The translations under genes were made by a program, and so were the position numbers. The notes beneath the pieces were generated by a model. It ran no database searches. It was not told the DNA's origin and was given only the letters and a program-made list of their open reading frames with translations. A DNA stretch of 64,000 nt from FW021-bin31 sp964647485. Lineage in GTDB: Bacteria > Bacteroidota > Bacteroidia > Chitinophagales > Chitinophagaceae. Positions within the stretch are counted from its first letter, which is position 1. The number at the start of each line of letters is the position of its first letter. Positions 1-10,600 of the stretch are shown here, piece by piece. Location: positions 66,191 to 130,190 of the forward strand of contig CAZYHV010000008.1 in the NCBI GenBank assembly GCA_964647485.1, read 5' to 3'.

Positions 1-822
1 TGCCGTATTGGTAGTGGCAAAGGCATTGGCAGCTAAACTGTTAGCTCCTAAAGCAGAACCGGCATTAAATCCAAACCATCCAAACCATAGTAAGCTGGTT
101 CCCAGTATAACAAAAGGGATATTAGCCGGTTTCATTAACTTTTTCTCCTGATGAGATTTACGTTGTTTTAATACCAAGGCTCCTGCTAACGCAGCACATC
201 CGGCAGAGATATGAACAACGGTCCCTCCGGCAAAATCAAGAACACCTAATTGGAAAAGAATACCCTCCGGGTTCCATGTCCAATGGGCAATGGGAGCGTA
301 GATTAAAAGACTAAACAAAACCATAAACAATAGATAGGCTTTAAATTTAATACGTTCTGCTACGGCTCCCACAACAAGTGCCGGTGCTATGACTGCAAAT
401 TTTAATTGAAACAAAGCAAATAGTAATAACGGAATGGTTGGAGCCAGACTCCATGGGGCTGACGATAGGACATTCCGGAAAAAGAAATATTGAGAAGGAT
501 CCCCTATTAATCCATGGAATGAATCTCCAAATGCCAGACTAAAACCAACAATGACCCAAAGGATACTAATGACGCCGGTAGCTATAAGACTCTGTAACAT
601 GGTAGAAATGACATTTTTACGACTTACCATTCCTCCATAAAAGAATGAGAGACCGGGCGTCATTAGGAATACTAGACAACACGAAACGATGACCCAGGCA
701 ATGTCTGCGCCAACTAATCCATCTTGTGAGCCTATGCTTTCGGGGCTAATAAATATACCCGCAATTGAAAGAAGGGCTAAGAATAAAAAAGGAACCCATC
801 TATAGATTGTTAACTTTTTCAT
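1..822 (-). CDS. amt: Ammonium transporter (Amt family), 3' part cut off by window edge
   Basis: This is a polytopic inner-membrane channel for ammonium/ammonia. Reading back from the ATG at 822-820 gives 274 in-frame codons with no stop, running off the left edge. The N-terminus has a signal-like hydrophobic segment (KKLTIYRWVPFLFLALL), then Amt landmarks: a segment reading MTPGLSFFYGGMV, an LAFGDS motif, and DFAGGTVVHISAG followed by LWFGWFGFNAGS, which are classic Amt/MEP signatures. The family is usually about 400-450 residues, so roughly a third is missing. A canonical Bacteroidota -7 box lies at 858-865. No glnK/P-II gene is visible beside it; it could lie beyond the edge. Family assignment is secure; substrate preference is inferred from the family. 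Confidence 0.95.
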   Translation of the reverse strand, partial: MKKLTIYRWVPFLFLALLSIAGIFISPESIGSQDGLVGADIAWVIVSCCLVFLMTPGLSFFYGGMVSRKNVISTMLQSLIATGVISILWVIVGFSLAFGDSFHGLIGDPSQYFFFRNVLSSAPWSLAPTIPLLLFALFQLKFAVIAPALVVGAVAERIKFKAYLLFMVLFSLLIYAPIAHWTWNPEGILFQLGVLDFAGGTVVHISAGCAALAGALVLKQRKSHQEKKLMKPANIPFVILGTSLLWFGWFGFNAGSALGANSLAANAFATTNTA

Positions 823-857
823 ATTTAATAAATTTAATTTTGATAAATTATATTCGG

Positions 858-865
858 CAAATATA
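858..865 (-). promoter_or_regulatory. -7 promoter box for amt
   Basis: On the minus strand this reads TATATTTG followed by C, a perfect match to the Bacteroidota -7 consensus TAnnTTTG. It places the transcription start about 30 nt upstream of the amt ATG. No clear -33 TTG is present at the usual spacing, which fits a regulated promoter. Confidence 0.5.
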
Positions 866-1548
866 GGTATATTTATTTTTATTTAAATAATAATCATTAA
901 ATATTTGAAAATATCTATAAAAATAGCACAAAATATAGATAAAAAATAAAATGAAGTGTGAATTATAAAATAGGTATAATAATAAATAATATTTATTATA
1001 ATCCAAATAATATTACTCAATCTATTAAATAATGAAGTTATTATAGCTTATTTGAGAGAAAAAGTTGAATTATAATTAAATTAAAAATTAATTAAATATA
1101 TTGAAAATATCTTTTTTTGCTATTTTATTTTTTATTTTATAAAATTTTAATGTTTTGTTTTGATATATTTCTTTATGAAATGAGGTATTTAAGTGTCGTT
1201 AATATGTAGCTTTTTGTACGAGGCGATTCTTTTGGTGATTGCTTTCCTCTGTTCGTGGTTTCTATTCCGCTGAATCCACATACTGGGTAGGGTAGGGACG
1301 AAATGTTTTATGATATTTAGCCCCCCTATGATAAACTATCTATCTAATTCTATTAGTTCAATTGGAAGAAGTATACCTTCTGTATAATGAAAGGGAGGAA
1401 AATAAATCTTCCTGATGAGAGAAGTGGTGATCTTCTAACCTGAGTCCTTAATAGTATAGTGATTTTGGAATAGTATATCAGCACCAATCTGGGTGCGGGA
1501 CTTTTTACATAAGAACAGGTGATTGGTTGATCATCAGGTGGTAAGTTT
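866..1548. other. Long AT-rich intergenic region, no gene recognised
   Basis: About 680 nt between amt and dxs. The part up to about 1190 is extremely AT-rich with many short A/T runs. The part from about 1195 to 1548 is closer to average composition, which is more like decayed coding sequence or a structured RNA, but I find no sustained reading frame, tRNA cloverleaf or rRNA motif in it. Nothing specific can be claimed. Confidence 0.5.
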
Positions 1549-1568
1549 AAAAGGAGTGCCCCCTTTTG
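1549..1568 (-). terminator. Possible weak terminator after dxs
   Basis: On the minus strand, 10 nt after the dxs stop, AAAAGG pairs with CCTTTT across a 7-8 nt G/C-containing loop. The stem is only 6 bp and the U-tract is part of the stem, so this is a weak candidate. Confidence 0.3.
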
Positions 1569-1578
1569 GTGTCTCTTC

Positions 1579-3531
1579 TCAGGTCTTGTGAAAATGGGGC
1601 GTTTCTTCTATAGAAAGGGCATTGTGAAGCATTCTTTTTACTTGTTGGATAATGGCTTTGGCATCAATTTTAGCTTCCCTTCTTTGTTCTTCAGGTTTCC
1701 CATGGTGGATAACTTTATCGGGAATGCCCATGATGTTGATTTCTTTCTCCTGATAATGATGATGGTTTACCCATTCCAAAACGGCACTTCCAAAACCACC
1801 GATTTGTGTTCCTTCTTCTATGGTGATAATCTTATTAAAGCGATTGAAAATCTGATGCAATAATTCTTCGTCCAGAGGTTTGGCAAAGCGCATATCATAA
1901 TGCGCAGGGTGAATATGTTCTGCTGCCAGGGTCTTCGATGCCTCTAAGACAAAATTTCCCGAATGTCCATAGGAAAGAATAGCAATTTCCTGCCCTTCCT
2001 GTATAATTCTTCCTTTTCCTATTTCTATTTTTTCGAAAGGGGTCTTCCAATCAATTGTAACACCTTTTCCTCTTGGGTAACGGATGGCTATCGGATGTTG
2101 AAGGTTAGGTAGTTGAGCGGAGAACATAAGGTTTCGTAATTCCGGTTCATTCATCGGAGCACTGACAATCATATTTGGGATACAGCGCATGTAGGCAATA
2201 TCATAAGCACCCTGATGGGTAGCTCCATCTTTTCCTACCAGCCCTGCTCGATCCAAGCAAAAAACAACCGGTAAATCCTGGATGGCTACATCATGAATGA
2301 TTTGATCGTATCCTCTTTGTAGGAATGTGGAATATATGGTACAAAAAGGACGCATTCCTCTTGTGGCTAATCCGGCTGAGAGTGTCACGGCATGTTGTTC
2401 GCAAATTCCTACATCTAGGGCTCTTTCCGGCATTTCTTCCATCATATAGGTAAGAGAAGAGCCCGAAGGCATGGCCGGAGTAATGGCCATAATATCTTCA
2501 TTTTTTCTGGCAAGCTCAAGGAGGGTTTGTCCAAAAACTTCTTGATATTTTGGAGGTTGTGGAGTGTTTTTTGTTTCTTTTTTAATTTCTCCGGTTACTT
2601 TGTCAAAGATACCCGGAGCGGCATGCCATTTGGTTTGTTCTTTTTCTGCTTGGGCAAAACCTTTTCCTTTGACTGTTAGAACATGTAGAAGTTTAGGTCC
2701 CGGGATTTGTTTCATATCCTCCAGGATTTCTACCATTTTATCTATATTGTGTCCATCTACAGGGCCAAAGTACCGCATGTTTAAGGCTTCGAAGAGGTTG
2801 CTGCTTCGTGCAACCATTCCTTTTAGAGCAGTCTCTACTTTTGCGGCAATATCTCTACTTTTATTTTTTCCCAAAGGGAGCTTTCCCAGGATATGCCAGA
2901 CATCATCCCGAAATTTATTGAAGGTGGTGGAGGTGGTGATGTTGGTTAGATAGTCTCTGAGTGCACCCACATTCGGATCGATGGACATGCAGTTGTCATT
3001 CAGAATAACTAATAAATTGGTATTGGAGATGCCTGCATGGTTGAGTGCTTCGAAAGCCATTCCTCCCGAAAGAGCGCCGTCGCCGATGACTGCTATATGC
3101 TGGCGTTCGTTTTGTCCCTTTATCGCATCGGCTATGGCCATCCCTAAAGCTGCCGAAATAGAAGTTGAAGAATGCCCTACACCAAAAGTATCATAGGGGC
3201 TTTCCTGCCGATTAGGGAATCCGCTTAAACCTTTATATTTCCGGTTGGTATAAAATTGCTTCCTTCTCCCGGTAAGGATTTTATGACCATAAGCTTGATG
3301 ACCGACATCCCAAACAAGTTGATCGTCCGGCGTGTTAAAAACATAATGTAAGGCTACCGTAAGCTCTACTACGCCAAGGCTTGCTCCAAAATGTCCCCCA
3401 TGGACGCTAACTATATCTATAATATACTGCCTCAATTCGTCGGAAAGCTCCTTCAGCTTTGTACGATCTAACTTTCTAAGATCTTTTGGAAAGTCAATTT
3501 GACTAAGTAGAGGTCCTGCTTCAATTTGCAT
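1579..3531 (-). CDS. dxs: 1-deoxy-D-xylulose-5-phosphate synthase
   Basis: Thiamine-diphosphate enzyme joining pyruvate and glyceraldehyde 3-phosphate to make DXP, the first step of the MEP isoprenoid pathway and a precursor for thiamine and pyridoxal. The protein is about 650 aa, normal for the family. Visible motifs: HGGHFGASLGVVELTVALH near the N-terminus, the ThDP-binding GDGALSGG...NDN motif, the transketolase-central EQHAVTLSAGLA, and DRAGLVGKDGATHQG. The frame stays open to an ATG at 3573, but a -7 box (TACCTTTG, 3568-3561 on the minus strand) lies inside that extension, so the ATG at 3531 (MQIEAGPLLSQIDFP) is the likely start. It is transcribed divergently from the lytS-like gene. Confidence 0.96.
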   Translation of the reverse strand: MQIEAGPLLSQIDFPKDLRKLDRTKLKELSDELRQYIIDIVSVHGGHFGASLGVVELTVALHYVFNTPDDQLVWDVGHQAYGHKILTGRRKQFYTNRKYKGLSGFPNRQESPYDTFGVGHSSTSISAALGMAIADAIKGQNERQHIAVIGDGALSGGMAFEALNHAGISNTNLLVILNDNCMSIDPNVGALRDYLTNITTSTTFNKFRDDVWHILGKLPLGKNKSRDIAAKVETALKGMVARSSNLFEALNMRYFGPVDGHNIDKMVEILEDMKQIPGPKLLHVLTVKGKGFAQAEKEQTKWHAAPGIFDKVTGEIKKETKNTPQPPKYQEVFGQTLLELARKNEDIMAITPAMPSGSSLTYMMEEMPERALDVGICEQHAVTLSAGLATRGMRPFCTIYSTFLQRGYDQIIHDVAIQDLPVVFCLDRAGLVGKDGATHQGAYDIAYMRCIPNMIVSAPMNEPELRNLMFSAQLPNLQHPIAIRYPRGKGVTIDWKTPFEKIEIGKGRIIQEGQEIAILSYGHSGNFVLEASKTLAAEHIHPAHYDMRFAKPLDEELLHQIFNRFNKIITIEEGTQIGGFGSAVLEWVNHHHYQEKEINIMGIPDKVIHHGKPEEQRREAKIDAKAIIQQVKRMLHNALSIEETPHFHKT

Positions 3532-3560
3532 ATTTGGGAAATAAATTACCAATTCTATGT

Positions 3561-3568
3561 CAAAGGTA
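3561..3568 (-). promoter_or_regulatory. -7 promoter box for dxs
   Basis: Reads TACCTTTG on the minus strand, matching TAnnTTTG. The expected transcription start is about 25 nt upstream of the ATG at 3531, which rules against the more upstream ATG at 3573. No convincing -33 element. Confidence 0.45.
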
Positions 3569-3645
3569 ATCATTTCCCTAAAAGGATAAAAATAGTTCTT
3601 TTTCTCCTTTCAAAGTAAAATTTAACCTTTGGTACAAAAATAAGA

Positions 3646-3674
3646 TTGCTAAAGGAGAAGGTTTCTTACTTTTG
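3646..3674 (+). promoter_or_regulatory. Promoter of the LytS/LytR-type pair
   Basis: A TTG at 3646-3648 is separated by 18 nt from TACTTTTG at 3667-3674, matching the Bacteroidota housekeeping promoter (TTG then TAnnTTTG). The ATG at 3683 is only 8 nt further on, so the mRNA would be nearly leaderless. Confidence 0.5.
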
Positions 3675-3682
3675 CCAAAAGA

Positions 3683-4735
3683 ATGTTAAAAAATATATCG
3701 AAATATTATTGGTGGTGTCAGGTCGGAGGATGGTTGGCCTGGATGCTCTTTAATGTCATATTAAGTAAGTATTATGGTCGTCCGTTGAATGGAACTTTCT
3801 TTATTGATCAGGGAAGTTTGGTGCTATTAGGAATAGGATTGACACATATTTTGAGGTGGTTTATACTGAAATTTAATTTTTTGGAATTTCCATTAAGTAA
3901 GTTGTTAATCCGCATTCCAATCATGCTTATTATCTGGACGGTTTTCCTTAATTTAATCCGTGGTTTGGAATTGATGTATTTATATTCGAATCATCATCAT
4001 CACCATCATCATTTATTTTCACTTTGGCGGTTTATCCCGACCGCACTTTTACTTATGGTATGGGTTGCGCTTTATTTTATGGGATATTATTTTCAAAAAG
4101 AACAACAATATCAAATTGATAAATTACAATTAGAGGCAACCGTAAAAGAATTAGAATTGCGGACAATAAAGTCACATTTGAATCCTCATTTTTTATTTAA
4201 TGCACTCAATAGTATTCGTGCGTTAGTGGATGAAGATCCGCAACATGCACGAACAGCTATTACAGAATTGTCCAACATTCTCCGGGCTTCTATCAAGACA
4301 GAGAAGATGGATACTGTGAGCCTTGGAAGAGAACTTAAAATTGTCAAAGATTATTTGGCGGTGGAACATATTCGCTTTGAAAATCGGTTACAGGTAAAAT
4401 ATGATATTGATGAAGAAACACTGGATTTGCAATTGCCTCCATTGATGTTACAAACCTTGGTGGAGAACGCCATTAAACATGGTATCTCCCGAACGGTATC
4501 AAATGGTATAGTGGAGATAAGCTCTAAAAAAAGTAAGGATTTTCATGAATTTATTGTGCGAAATTCAGGGCATTATGAAGAAAAACCGGGAAATGATGGT
4601 TTTGGATTGAAAAGTATTCGGGAGAGTTTGAAATTACTTTATAAAAATAAGGCTTCCTTTTCAATCTATAATGTTGGGAAGGAAATTGTAGAAGCTGTAG
4701 TGAAAATACCCTTAACGGAATATAAAAAAGGATAA
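3683..4735 (+). CDS. LytS/YehU-type sensor histidine kinase
   Basis: Membrane sensor kinase of the His_kinase (PF06580) family that pairs with LytTR response regulators. About four transmembrane helices occupy residues ~10-140. A run of seven histidines sits between helices at ~residues 105-111, on a loop that could bind metal. After a short coiled linker comes the phosphoacceptor motif SHLNPHFLFNALNSI (~163-177), then an HATPase region with LVENAIKHGIS and a G box (GNDGFGLKSIRE). The 350-aa length is typical. The stop is 2 nt before the next ATG, so the two genes are co-transcribed. The signal sensed is unknown. Confidence 0.93.
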   Translation: MLKNISKYYWWCQVGGWLAWMLFNVILSKYYGRPLNGTFFIDQGSLVLLGIGLTHILRWFILKFNFLEFPLSKLLIRIPIMLIIWTVFLNLIRGLELMYLYSNHHHHHHHLFSLWRFIPTALLLMVWVALYFMGYYFQKEQQYQIDKLQLEATVKELELRTIKSHLNPHFLFNALNSIRALVDEDPQHARTAITELSNILRASIKTEKMDTVSLGRELKIVKDYLAVEHIRFENRLQVKYDIDEETLDLQLPPLMLQTLVENAIKHGISRTVSNGIVEISSKKSKDFHEFIVRNSGHYEEKPGNDGFGLKSIRESLKLLYKNKASFSIYNVGKEIVEAVVKIPLTEYKKG

Positions 4736-4737
4736 AT

Positions 4738-5463
4738 ATGAAACGTGCTTTGATTATTGATGACGAAAGATTGGCTCGTTCTGAATTAAAGAAATTATTA
4801 AAAGATTTTTCTGAGGTGAGTATTGTCGGAGAAGCCGCAAATGCGAAAGAAGGTCTCAAAAAAATAAAAGAATTGTCCCCCAATCTTCTATTTCTGGATA
4901 TTCAGATGCCGGGCAAAACAGGGTTTGAGATGTTGGAAGATCTGGAAGAAACCCCGCAGGTAATTTTTACAACTGCTTATGACGAGTATGCCATCAAGGC
5001 TTTTGAATTTAATGCCCTCGATTATCTGATGAAACCGATAGAACCGGAAAGACTGGAAGAGGCAATCAACCGACTTGATGAAGATATTGAAAGCAAAGAA
5101 GAGGAGTCAAATGACAATGATTTTAAACTTACGGAAGAAGATCAGGTTTTTGTCAAGGATGGTCATCATTATTATTTTATAAAAGTGGGAGATATTCGAC
5201 TGTTTGAAAGTGCCGGAAACTATGTACGCGTCTATTTTGAAGATAAACAACCTCTTACTTTAAAATCACTTCATGCATTGGAAAATCGTTTGGATGAAAG
5301 AATATTTTTCAGAACAAACAGAAAGTTTATCGTTAATCTTCGAAAAGTAATAAAAATAGATCCTTATTTTAATGGAGGATTACTGCTTGAAATAGAAGGA
5401 GGGGAGAAAATAGATGTTTCCCGCCGACAGGCAGTAAGATTCAAGGAATTGATGAGTTTGTAG
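4738..5463 (+). CDS. LytTR-family response regulator
   Basis: Cytoplasmic response regulator for the kinase just upstream. The receiver domain (residues 1-~120) has the acidic pocket ALIIDDE, the phosphoacceptor Asp in LLFLDIQMPG, a conserved Thr in VIFTTAYDEYA and Lys in YLMKPIEP. The C-terminal LytTR DNA-binding domain (~140-241) has the typical LFESAGNYVRVYFE and FFRTNRKFIVNL stretches. 241 aa is standard. Targets cannot be deduced here; the pair is next to PUL 1 but separated by about 100 nt and is probably not part of it. Confidence 0.95.
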   Translation: MKRALIIDDERLARSELKKLLKDFSEVSIVGEAANAKEGLKKIKELSPNLLFLDIQMPGKTGFEMLEDLEETPQVIFTTAYDEYAIKAFEFNALDYLMKPIEPERLEEAINRLDEDIESKEEESNDNDFKLTEEDQVFVKDGHHYYFIKVGDIRLFESAGNYVRVYFEDKQPLTLKSLHALENRLDERIFFRTNRKFIVNLRKVIKIDPYFNGGLLLEIEGGEKIDVSRRQAVRFKELMSL

Positions 5464-5567
5464 ATCTCTTTTACCTTGTAAAATGGAATTGTTTTTTTTG
5501 GGATTAGTTAGGAATTGAATAAAAAATCTTAATTTCACAATGGTTTTTTATTTATTGGTCTCAAGAA

Positions 5568-6131
5568 ATGCAGAAAGAAGAAATTATACAATTACAACGG
5601 CTTATCTGTTACAACAATGATCAGAAAGCATATAAAAGATTGTATCTCTATTTTTTTAAACGACTTTACGGGTTTGCAAAATCATTAACAAAACATCCGG
5701 AACCGGCAGAAGAAATAGTAGAGGATGTTTTCATTAATTTATGGCAAAAACGTAAAAAGCTTACTGATATTCGTAACCTGAAGGTTTATCTTTTTGTAGC
5801 GGTTCGAAACAGAGCTTTTAATTTTCTGCAGGCACAATCAAAAGACATGCTTTCCTTATTTGAAGATTATCCGGTATCTATGAATCGGTCGCCAATGGAT
5901 CCGGAGAAGATATTGTTGTCGAAAGAATTGGAAGAAAATATGAACCGGGCAGTTGAGCAGCTACCTCCTCGCTGTAAAATGATTTTTAAAATGGTGAGAT
6001 TTGAAAAATTAAAATACAAAGAGGTGGCTGAGATACTGAATATTTCTCCCCGTACAGTTGATTCTCAGATGACTATTGCAGTCAAAAGATTGTCTGAGTT
6101 TATTTCTTCTTATCGATCTTCTGAAGAGTAA
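5568..6131 (+). CDS. ECF sigma-70 factor of PUL 1
   Basis: Extracytoplasmic-function sigma factor, 187 aa. The sigma2 region (residues ~20-90) contains LYLYFFKRLYGFAKSLTKHPEPAEEIVEDVFINLWQ; the sigma4 helix-turn-helix (~125-180) contains LPPRCKMIFKMVRFEKLKYKEVAEIL followed by SPRTVDSQM. In Bacteroidota this class works with a FecR-like anti-sigma factor and a TonB-dependent receptor to switch on a PUL when the glycan is present, and the next two genes are exactly those partners. It is preceded by a 104-nt gap after the LytTR gene. Confidence 0.93.
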   Translation: MQKEEIIQLQRLICYNNDQKAYKRLYLYFFKRLYGFAKSLTKHPEPAEEIVEDVFINLWQKRKKLTDIRNLKVYLFVAVRNRAFNFLQAQSKDMLSLFEDYPVSMNRSPMDPEKILLSKELEENMNRAVEQLPPRCKMIFKMVRFEKLKYKEVAEILNISPRTVDSQMTIAVKRLSEFISSYRSSEE

Positions 6132-6215
6132 ATTATTATTTTTTCAAAAAAAAATAAATTTCTTTTACGGAGAAATGGTTTTTTACTTGTCTATGTAATT
6201 AAAGGGATAAATATA

Positions 6216-7364
6216 GTGGACAAGCAAGAAAAAATATGGTCGCTGGTTGCGCGTAAGTTATCTGGAGAAATTTCTGATAATGAAGAGAGAGAATTAGAGG
6301 AATTGCTAAGGGATAATCCGGAGAGTAAATATGCCTTTGGTAAATTAGAGGATTGGTGGCATACCGATGAAGAGAACAAGCAGACAAAGAAAGACTCCCT
6401 GGCTGAAGATAGTTTTAAACACATTGAAGATAGTTTTTTAAAGACTTCTGCCGAAGAAAAAAAAGCTTTTTCTGAAGATAAGGATCTACCTCATCTTGCT
6501 GTTTCCCAAAGATTCTCATTTCTGAAATGGGCAGCTGTGTTGATTTTTATGATTGCAATAGGAGGAGGAATCTACCTGTTTTCTAGAAAGGATAATAGGT
6601 ATGCGAATATTGCTTCTCTAACAGACAAAGGTTCTCATCAGAGTGAAATTTCCACTCAATATGGTTCTAAATCTCGGGTCATGCTTCCAGATGGAACAAT
6701 GGTATGGCTAAATTCGGGAAGTAAACTGACATACAATAATAAGACTTTTGGGAAAGAAGATAGAAAGGTCAATTTAATAGGAGAAGGTTTTTTTGATGTC
6801 GCAAAGGATGCCAATGTACCTTTCATTATTCATGCAAACAGGGTTCGAGTGACTGTTTTAGGAACCCGTTTTGACATGAAATCTTATCCTAATGATCAAA
6901 CCATTGAAGCAACCCTTGTTTCCGGATCCATAAAGATAGGCTTTGCCGATAGTATGAGCAAAGGTCTTATTTTAAAACCTCATCAAAAAGTGACTATATC
7001 TAAAAAAGACTGGCGTGTAGCTACTCATTTAAAAGCATTGAAAAAGGATGAGGATCACGAAGGGAAAAAGAATCGGTATAATCTTTCTTCTGTTACTTAT
7101 ATTCCTAAGGATAGCACCATGGTAGAAACCTCTTGGGTGCAGAATAAATTAGCTTTCCGAAGTGAATCTTTTGCTAATTTGGCTACCCAATTGGAACGTT
7201 GGTATGATGTGAAAATTAACTTTGGAAATAGCAAGGTAAAGCATTATCAGTTTACCGGAGTTTTTATGGATGAAAGCCTGGAGCAAGTTTTAAAAGCGTT
7301 ACAAATTACAGCTCCATTTCATTATCGGATTGAAAAAGATAAACAGGTTTATATTACGGAATAA
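6216..7364 (+). CDS. FecR-type anti-sigma factor of PUL 1
   Basis: Single-pass inner-membrane regulator, 382 aa. Residues 1-~100 are the cytoplasmic sigma-binding part, a helix at ~107-125 (FLKWAAVLIFMIAIGGGIYLF) spans the membrane, and the periplasmic part has the FecR motifs VMLPDGTMVWLNSGSKLTY and VLGTRFDMKSYP, then a C-terminal DUF4974-like domain (LATQLERWYDVKINF...YQFTGVF). The start appears to be GTG at 6216; no in-frame ATG lies between the preceding stop and the conserved N-terminus. The C-terminal domain would contact the STN domain of the SusC downstream. Confidence 0.93.
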   Translation: MDKQEKIWSLVARKLSGEISDNEERELEELLRDNPESKYAFGKLEDWWHTDEENKQTKKDSLAEDSFKHIEDSFLKTSAEEKKAFSEDKDLPHLAVSQRFSFLKWAAVLIFMIAIGGGIYLFSRKDNRYANIASLTDKGSHQSEISTQYGSKSRVMLPDGTMVWLNSGSKLTYNNKTFGKEDRKVNLIGEGFFDVAKDANVPFIIHANRVRVTVLGTRFDMKSYPNDQTIEATLVSGSIKIGFADSMSKGLILKPHQKVTISKKDWRVATHLKALKKDEDHEGKKNRYNLSSVTYIPKDSTMVETSWVQNKLAFRSESFANLATQLERWYDVKINFGNSKVKHYQFTGVFMDESLEQVLKALQITAPFHYRIEKDKQVYITE

Positions 7365-7623
7365 ACAAATTTTTAATTTAAAAAAAATAAATGATGAAAG
7401 AAAGATGACATTCCCCAATTAAAAAGAGGAAATAGAAAAGAAAAAACATTTCGCGAAAAAAGTCCAATTATTCTATTCCCTCAACAAATTTACAAAATCC
7501 AATTTATCTTCTAATGAAGAAAAATTGAAAAATGTCCTTCTTTTAAAAAGAGAATGTAGGAGTTCTTTAAAAAAGAAGAACAGGTTCGTGCTATTTTTAT
7601 TAACCAAACCCAATGACAAAAAT

Positions 7624-10600
7624 ATGAAAAGATTTTATTTTATGTATGCTCTTTTTGTTAAAAAAAGAGTGAGAAAGATTTTATTCTATATGCGGCTGAT
7701 TACGTTTTTGATTCTTTTAGGGTGCATGCAGGTTTCTGCAAATGCGTATTCTCAGGAAGAAGTCTTGTCTATGGATTTAACGCAAGTCAAAATTACCAAA
7801 GCCCTGCGACTTATAGAGAAGAAGAGTGATTATAGGTTTTTATATAATAATGCTTTGTTGTCATCAAATATGACGACGGATGTACATGCGAATAAGAAGG
7901 ATATCCCGGACGTTGTACAGCAGATACTTGAAGGGACGAGTCTCACCTATAAAATTATTGGAGAGCACTTGATTGTTATTGCTTCTAAAGACCGACAAAT
8001 AAAAGCTATCCATCTGACCGGAACTGTTCAGGGAGCGGATGGTACTTCTTTGGTAGGTGCCACAATTCAGGTGAAAGGAACCACGGTAGGAACGGTTACG
8101 GATGCCAATGGGCAATTTTCCATTGATGTGCCTGATAGTGCGGTATTAGTAGTCTCTTCTGTAGGATATGAGTCGAAGGAAGTGGAAGTAAAAGGACAGA
8201 GTGAGTTGAATATCACATTGATGACTTCCAGCAAAGGACTGAATGAATTGGTTGTAATCGGATATGGTACCCAAAAGAAAGGGGAAGTTACAGGGGCCAT
8301 TTCCTCGATTGACGGTGGTGATCTGGAAGATATGCCTACGATGCGTGTAGAACAATCTTTGCAGGGTCGTACCTCAGGAGTTACTATAGCTGCCAGCTCG
8401 GGACGTCCGGGATCGGAATCTACGGTCCGTATCAGAGGAACGACGTCTATCAATAACAGCGATCCTTTATACATTGTAGATGGTGTTCCCGTAGATGTGG
8501 GTGGAATAGATTATCTGAACCAGAGCGATATCAAGTCTATACAAGTGCTGAAGGATGCTGCTTCCGCAGCAATCTATGGGACCCGTGCCGCCAGTGGGGT
8601 CATCCTGATTACCACCAAAAAAGGACAGGCCGGGAAGATGCGTGTGCATTACAGTGGATATTATGGTTTTCAGGAACCCTCACACAAACTGAGTCTCTTA
8701 AATGCGACGGAATATGCTACATTACGCAATGAATCTTCTCTTGCTGCCGGCAATGGAATCATCTTTTCCGATCCTAAATCTTTAGGAAAAGGAACGGATT
8801 GGCAAAGTGTCTTATTCAACAATTCTGCAAAAATTCAGGATCATGAATTAAGTATTAGTGGAGGAAGTGAGAAATCGACTTATTATGCTTCCTTTGGGTA
8901 TTTTGATCAAGAAGGAATTGTAGCCACCCCAATCTCTCATTATAAAAGGTTTAGTGCTCGGCTAAATGCAACGTTAAAAGTCAAAAAATGGCTCAAATTC
9001 GGAGAAAATATCGGCTATTCTTATATTAAAAATAAAGGTAGCCTGAATACCAATAGTGAATTTGGCGGTCCTTTGAGTTCGGCCATTAATTTGGATCCGA
9101 TAACGCCTATTGTAGTTACTGATAAAGATGTTGCTAACAAGAATCCCTATAGCAACAATCCGGTCGTGCGTAATGGAGCCGGACAGCCGTATGGTATTTC
9201 TTCTATTGTCGGACAAGAAATGACCAATCCGCTGGCGTATATTCAAACTCAACTTGGAAATTACGGATATTCTCACAATATGGTAGGAAATGCTTATGTA
9301 GAGATTGGTCCTATCAAGGGATTGAAATTCCGTTCCAGTATAGGGGCGAAGTTAGCTTTTTATGGTAACGAAAGTTTTACGCCGATTTATTATTTGAATA
9401 CGTCGACGAAGAATGTTGGAAATGCCAATTATTTTAGAGAAAATAATCAGGGGTTGATTTGGAATTGGGATAATACACTTTCCTACTCTCATTATTTTGG
9501 AGATCACCACCTGACGGTATTGGTAGGAACAAGCGCACAGGCTAATTCTGCATCGGGAGTGAACGGAACCTATCAGGGATTGCCCGTGGATAACTTCGAT
9601 GATGCTTCAATGAATTTTTCTGTACCTACCAAAAATAGAATTGCCGGTGGCTTTGAAAATCAACCCTATCGGTTGAGTTCTTATTTTGGCAGGGTGACCT
9701 ATGATTATATGGGGAAATACCTGTTGACCGGCATTTTGCGTGTGGATGGATCTTCACGCTTTGGCAGAAATAATCGTTATGGTAAATTTCCTTCCATTTC
9801 TGTCGGATGGGTACCTACACAGGAAAACTTCTGGCAAACCAATGATATCCTTAATTATCTTAAGATAAGAGCTTCTTATGGAATCAACGGAAATGACCAG
9901 TCTCTGAGCGATTTCCAGTATGTTTCTACAGTAAGTGGGTCAGGAAGAGATTATGTGTTTGGATCAGGAAAAATTTATACCGGATACAGCCCTGATGCAC
10001 CGGCAAACCCGGATTTAAGATGGGAACAGACCAGTCAACTTGATGTGGGCTTTGATGCTACTTTATTAAAAGACTTTACCCTGACGGTAGATGTGTATAA
10101 TAAGAAAACCACCGGCATGCTCAGACAGGTGCGTATCCCGGGCTATGTAGGTGCTACCGGACAGCCTTATGGTAATGTAGCCAGCCTGACGGATAAAGGA
10201 ATTGAAATGGAAGTTGGCTATAAAAAGCAAATTGGTCAAGTCAGCTTGAATGTAGATGCCAATGCTTCTTATGTGAAAAATAACATTACAAACATTGGTG
10301 ATCAGGAATATATTCCCGGACAAACGATTCAAAATATTTCTACCGGGGAGATTAGCCGGATTGTAGTAGGCCATCCTATAGGCGTATTTTATGGTTTTGT
10401 AAATAACGGGATTTTCCAGACTCAAAAAGCAGTCGACGATTATGTAAATGATAAGGGAGATAAGATTCAGCCGGATGCCCAACCCGGGGACTTCAAATGG
10501 GCTGATTTGAACGGAGATGGAGAAATAACGGACGCAGATCGTACCTATCTGGGAGATCCTACGCCACACTGGACTTTTGGAGCTACTGTTTCAGCATCCT

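Noticed and set aside
1195..1548. Possible structured RNA or gene remnant between amt and dxs
   Set aside because: Composition differs from the flanking AT-rich part, but I found no frame, tRNA arm pattern or known RNA motif, so it is only noted as empty.
3532..3573. N-terminal extension of dxs from ATG 3573
   Set aside because: A promoter -7 box lies inside it and the extra residues (ITFDIELVIYFPN) are not DXS-like.
3683..4735. Run of seven His codons in the LytS-like kinase as an engineered tag
   Set aside because: It lies between transmembrane helices inside a natural family protein and uses mixed CAT/CAC codons; a natural metal-binding loop is more likely.
7525..7623. Start of the PUL 1 SusC at 7525
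   Set aside because: The 33 extra residues are Lys/Arg-rich before a second basic n-region and hydrophobic core; no signal peptide would function with them in place.
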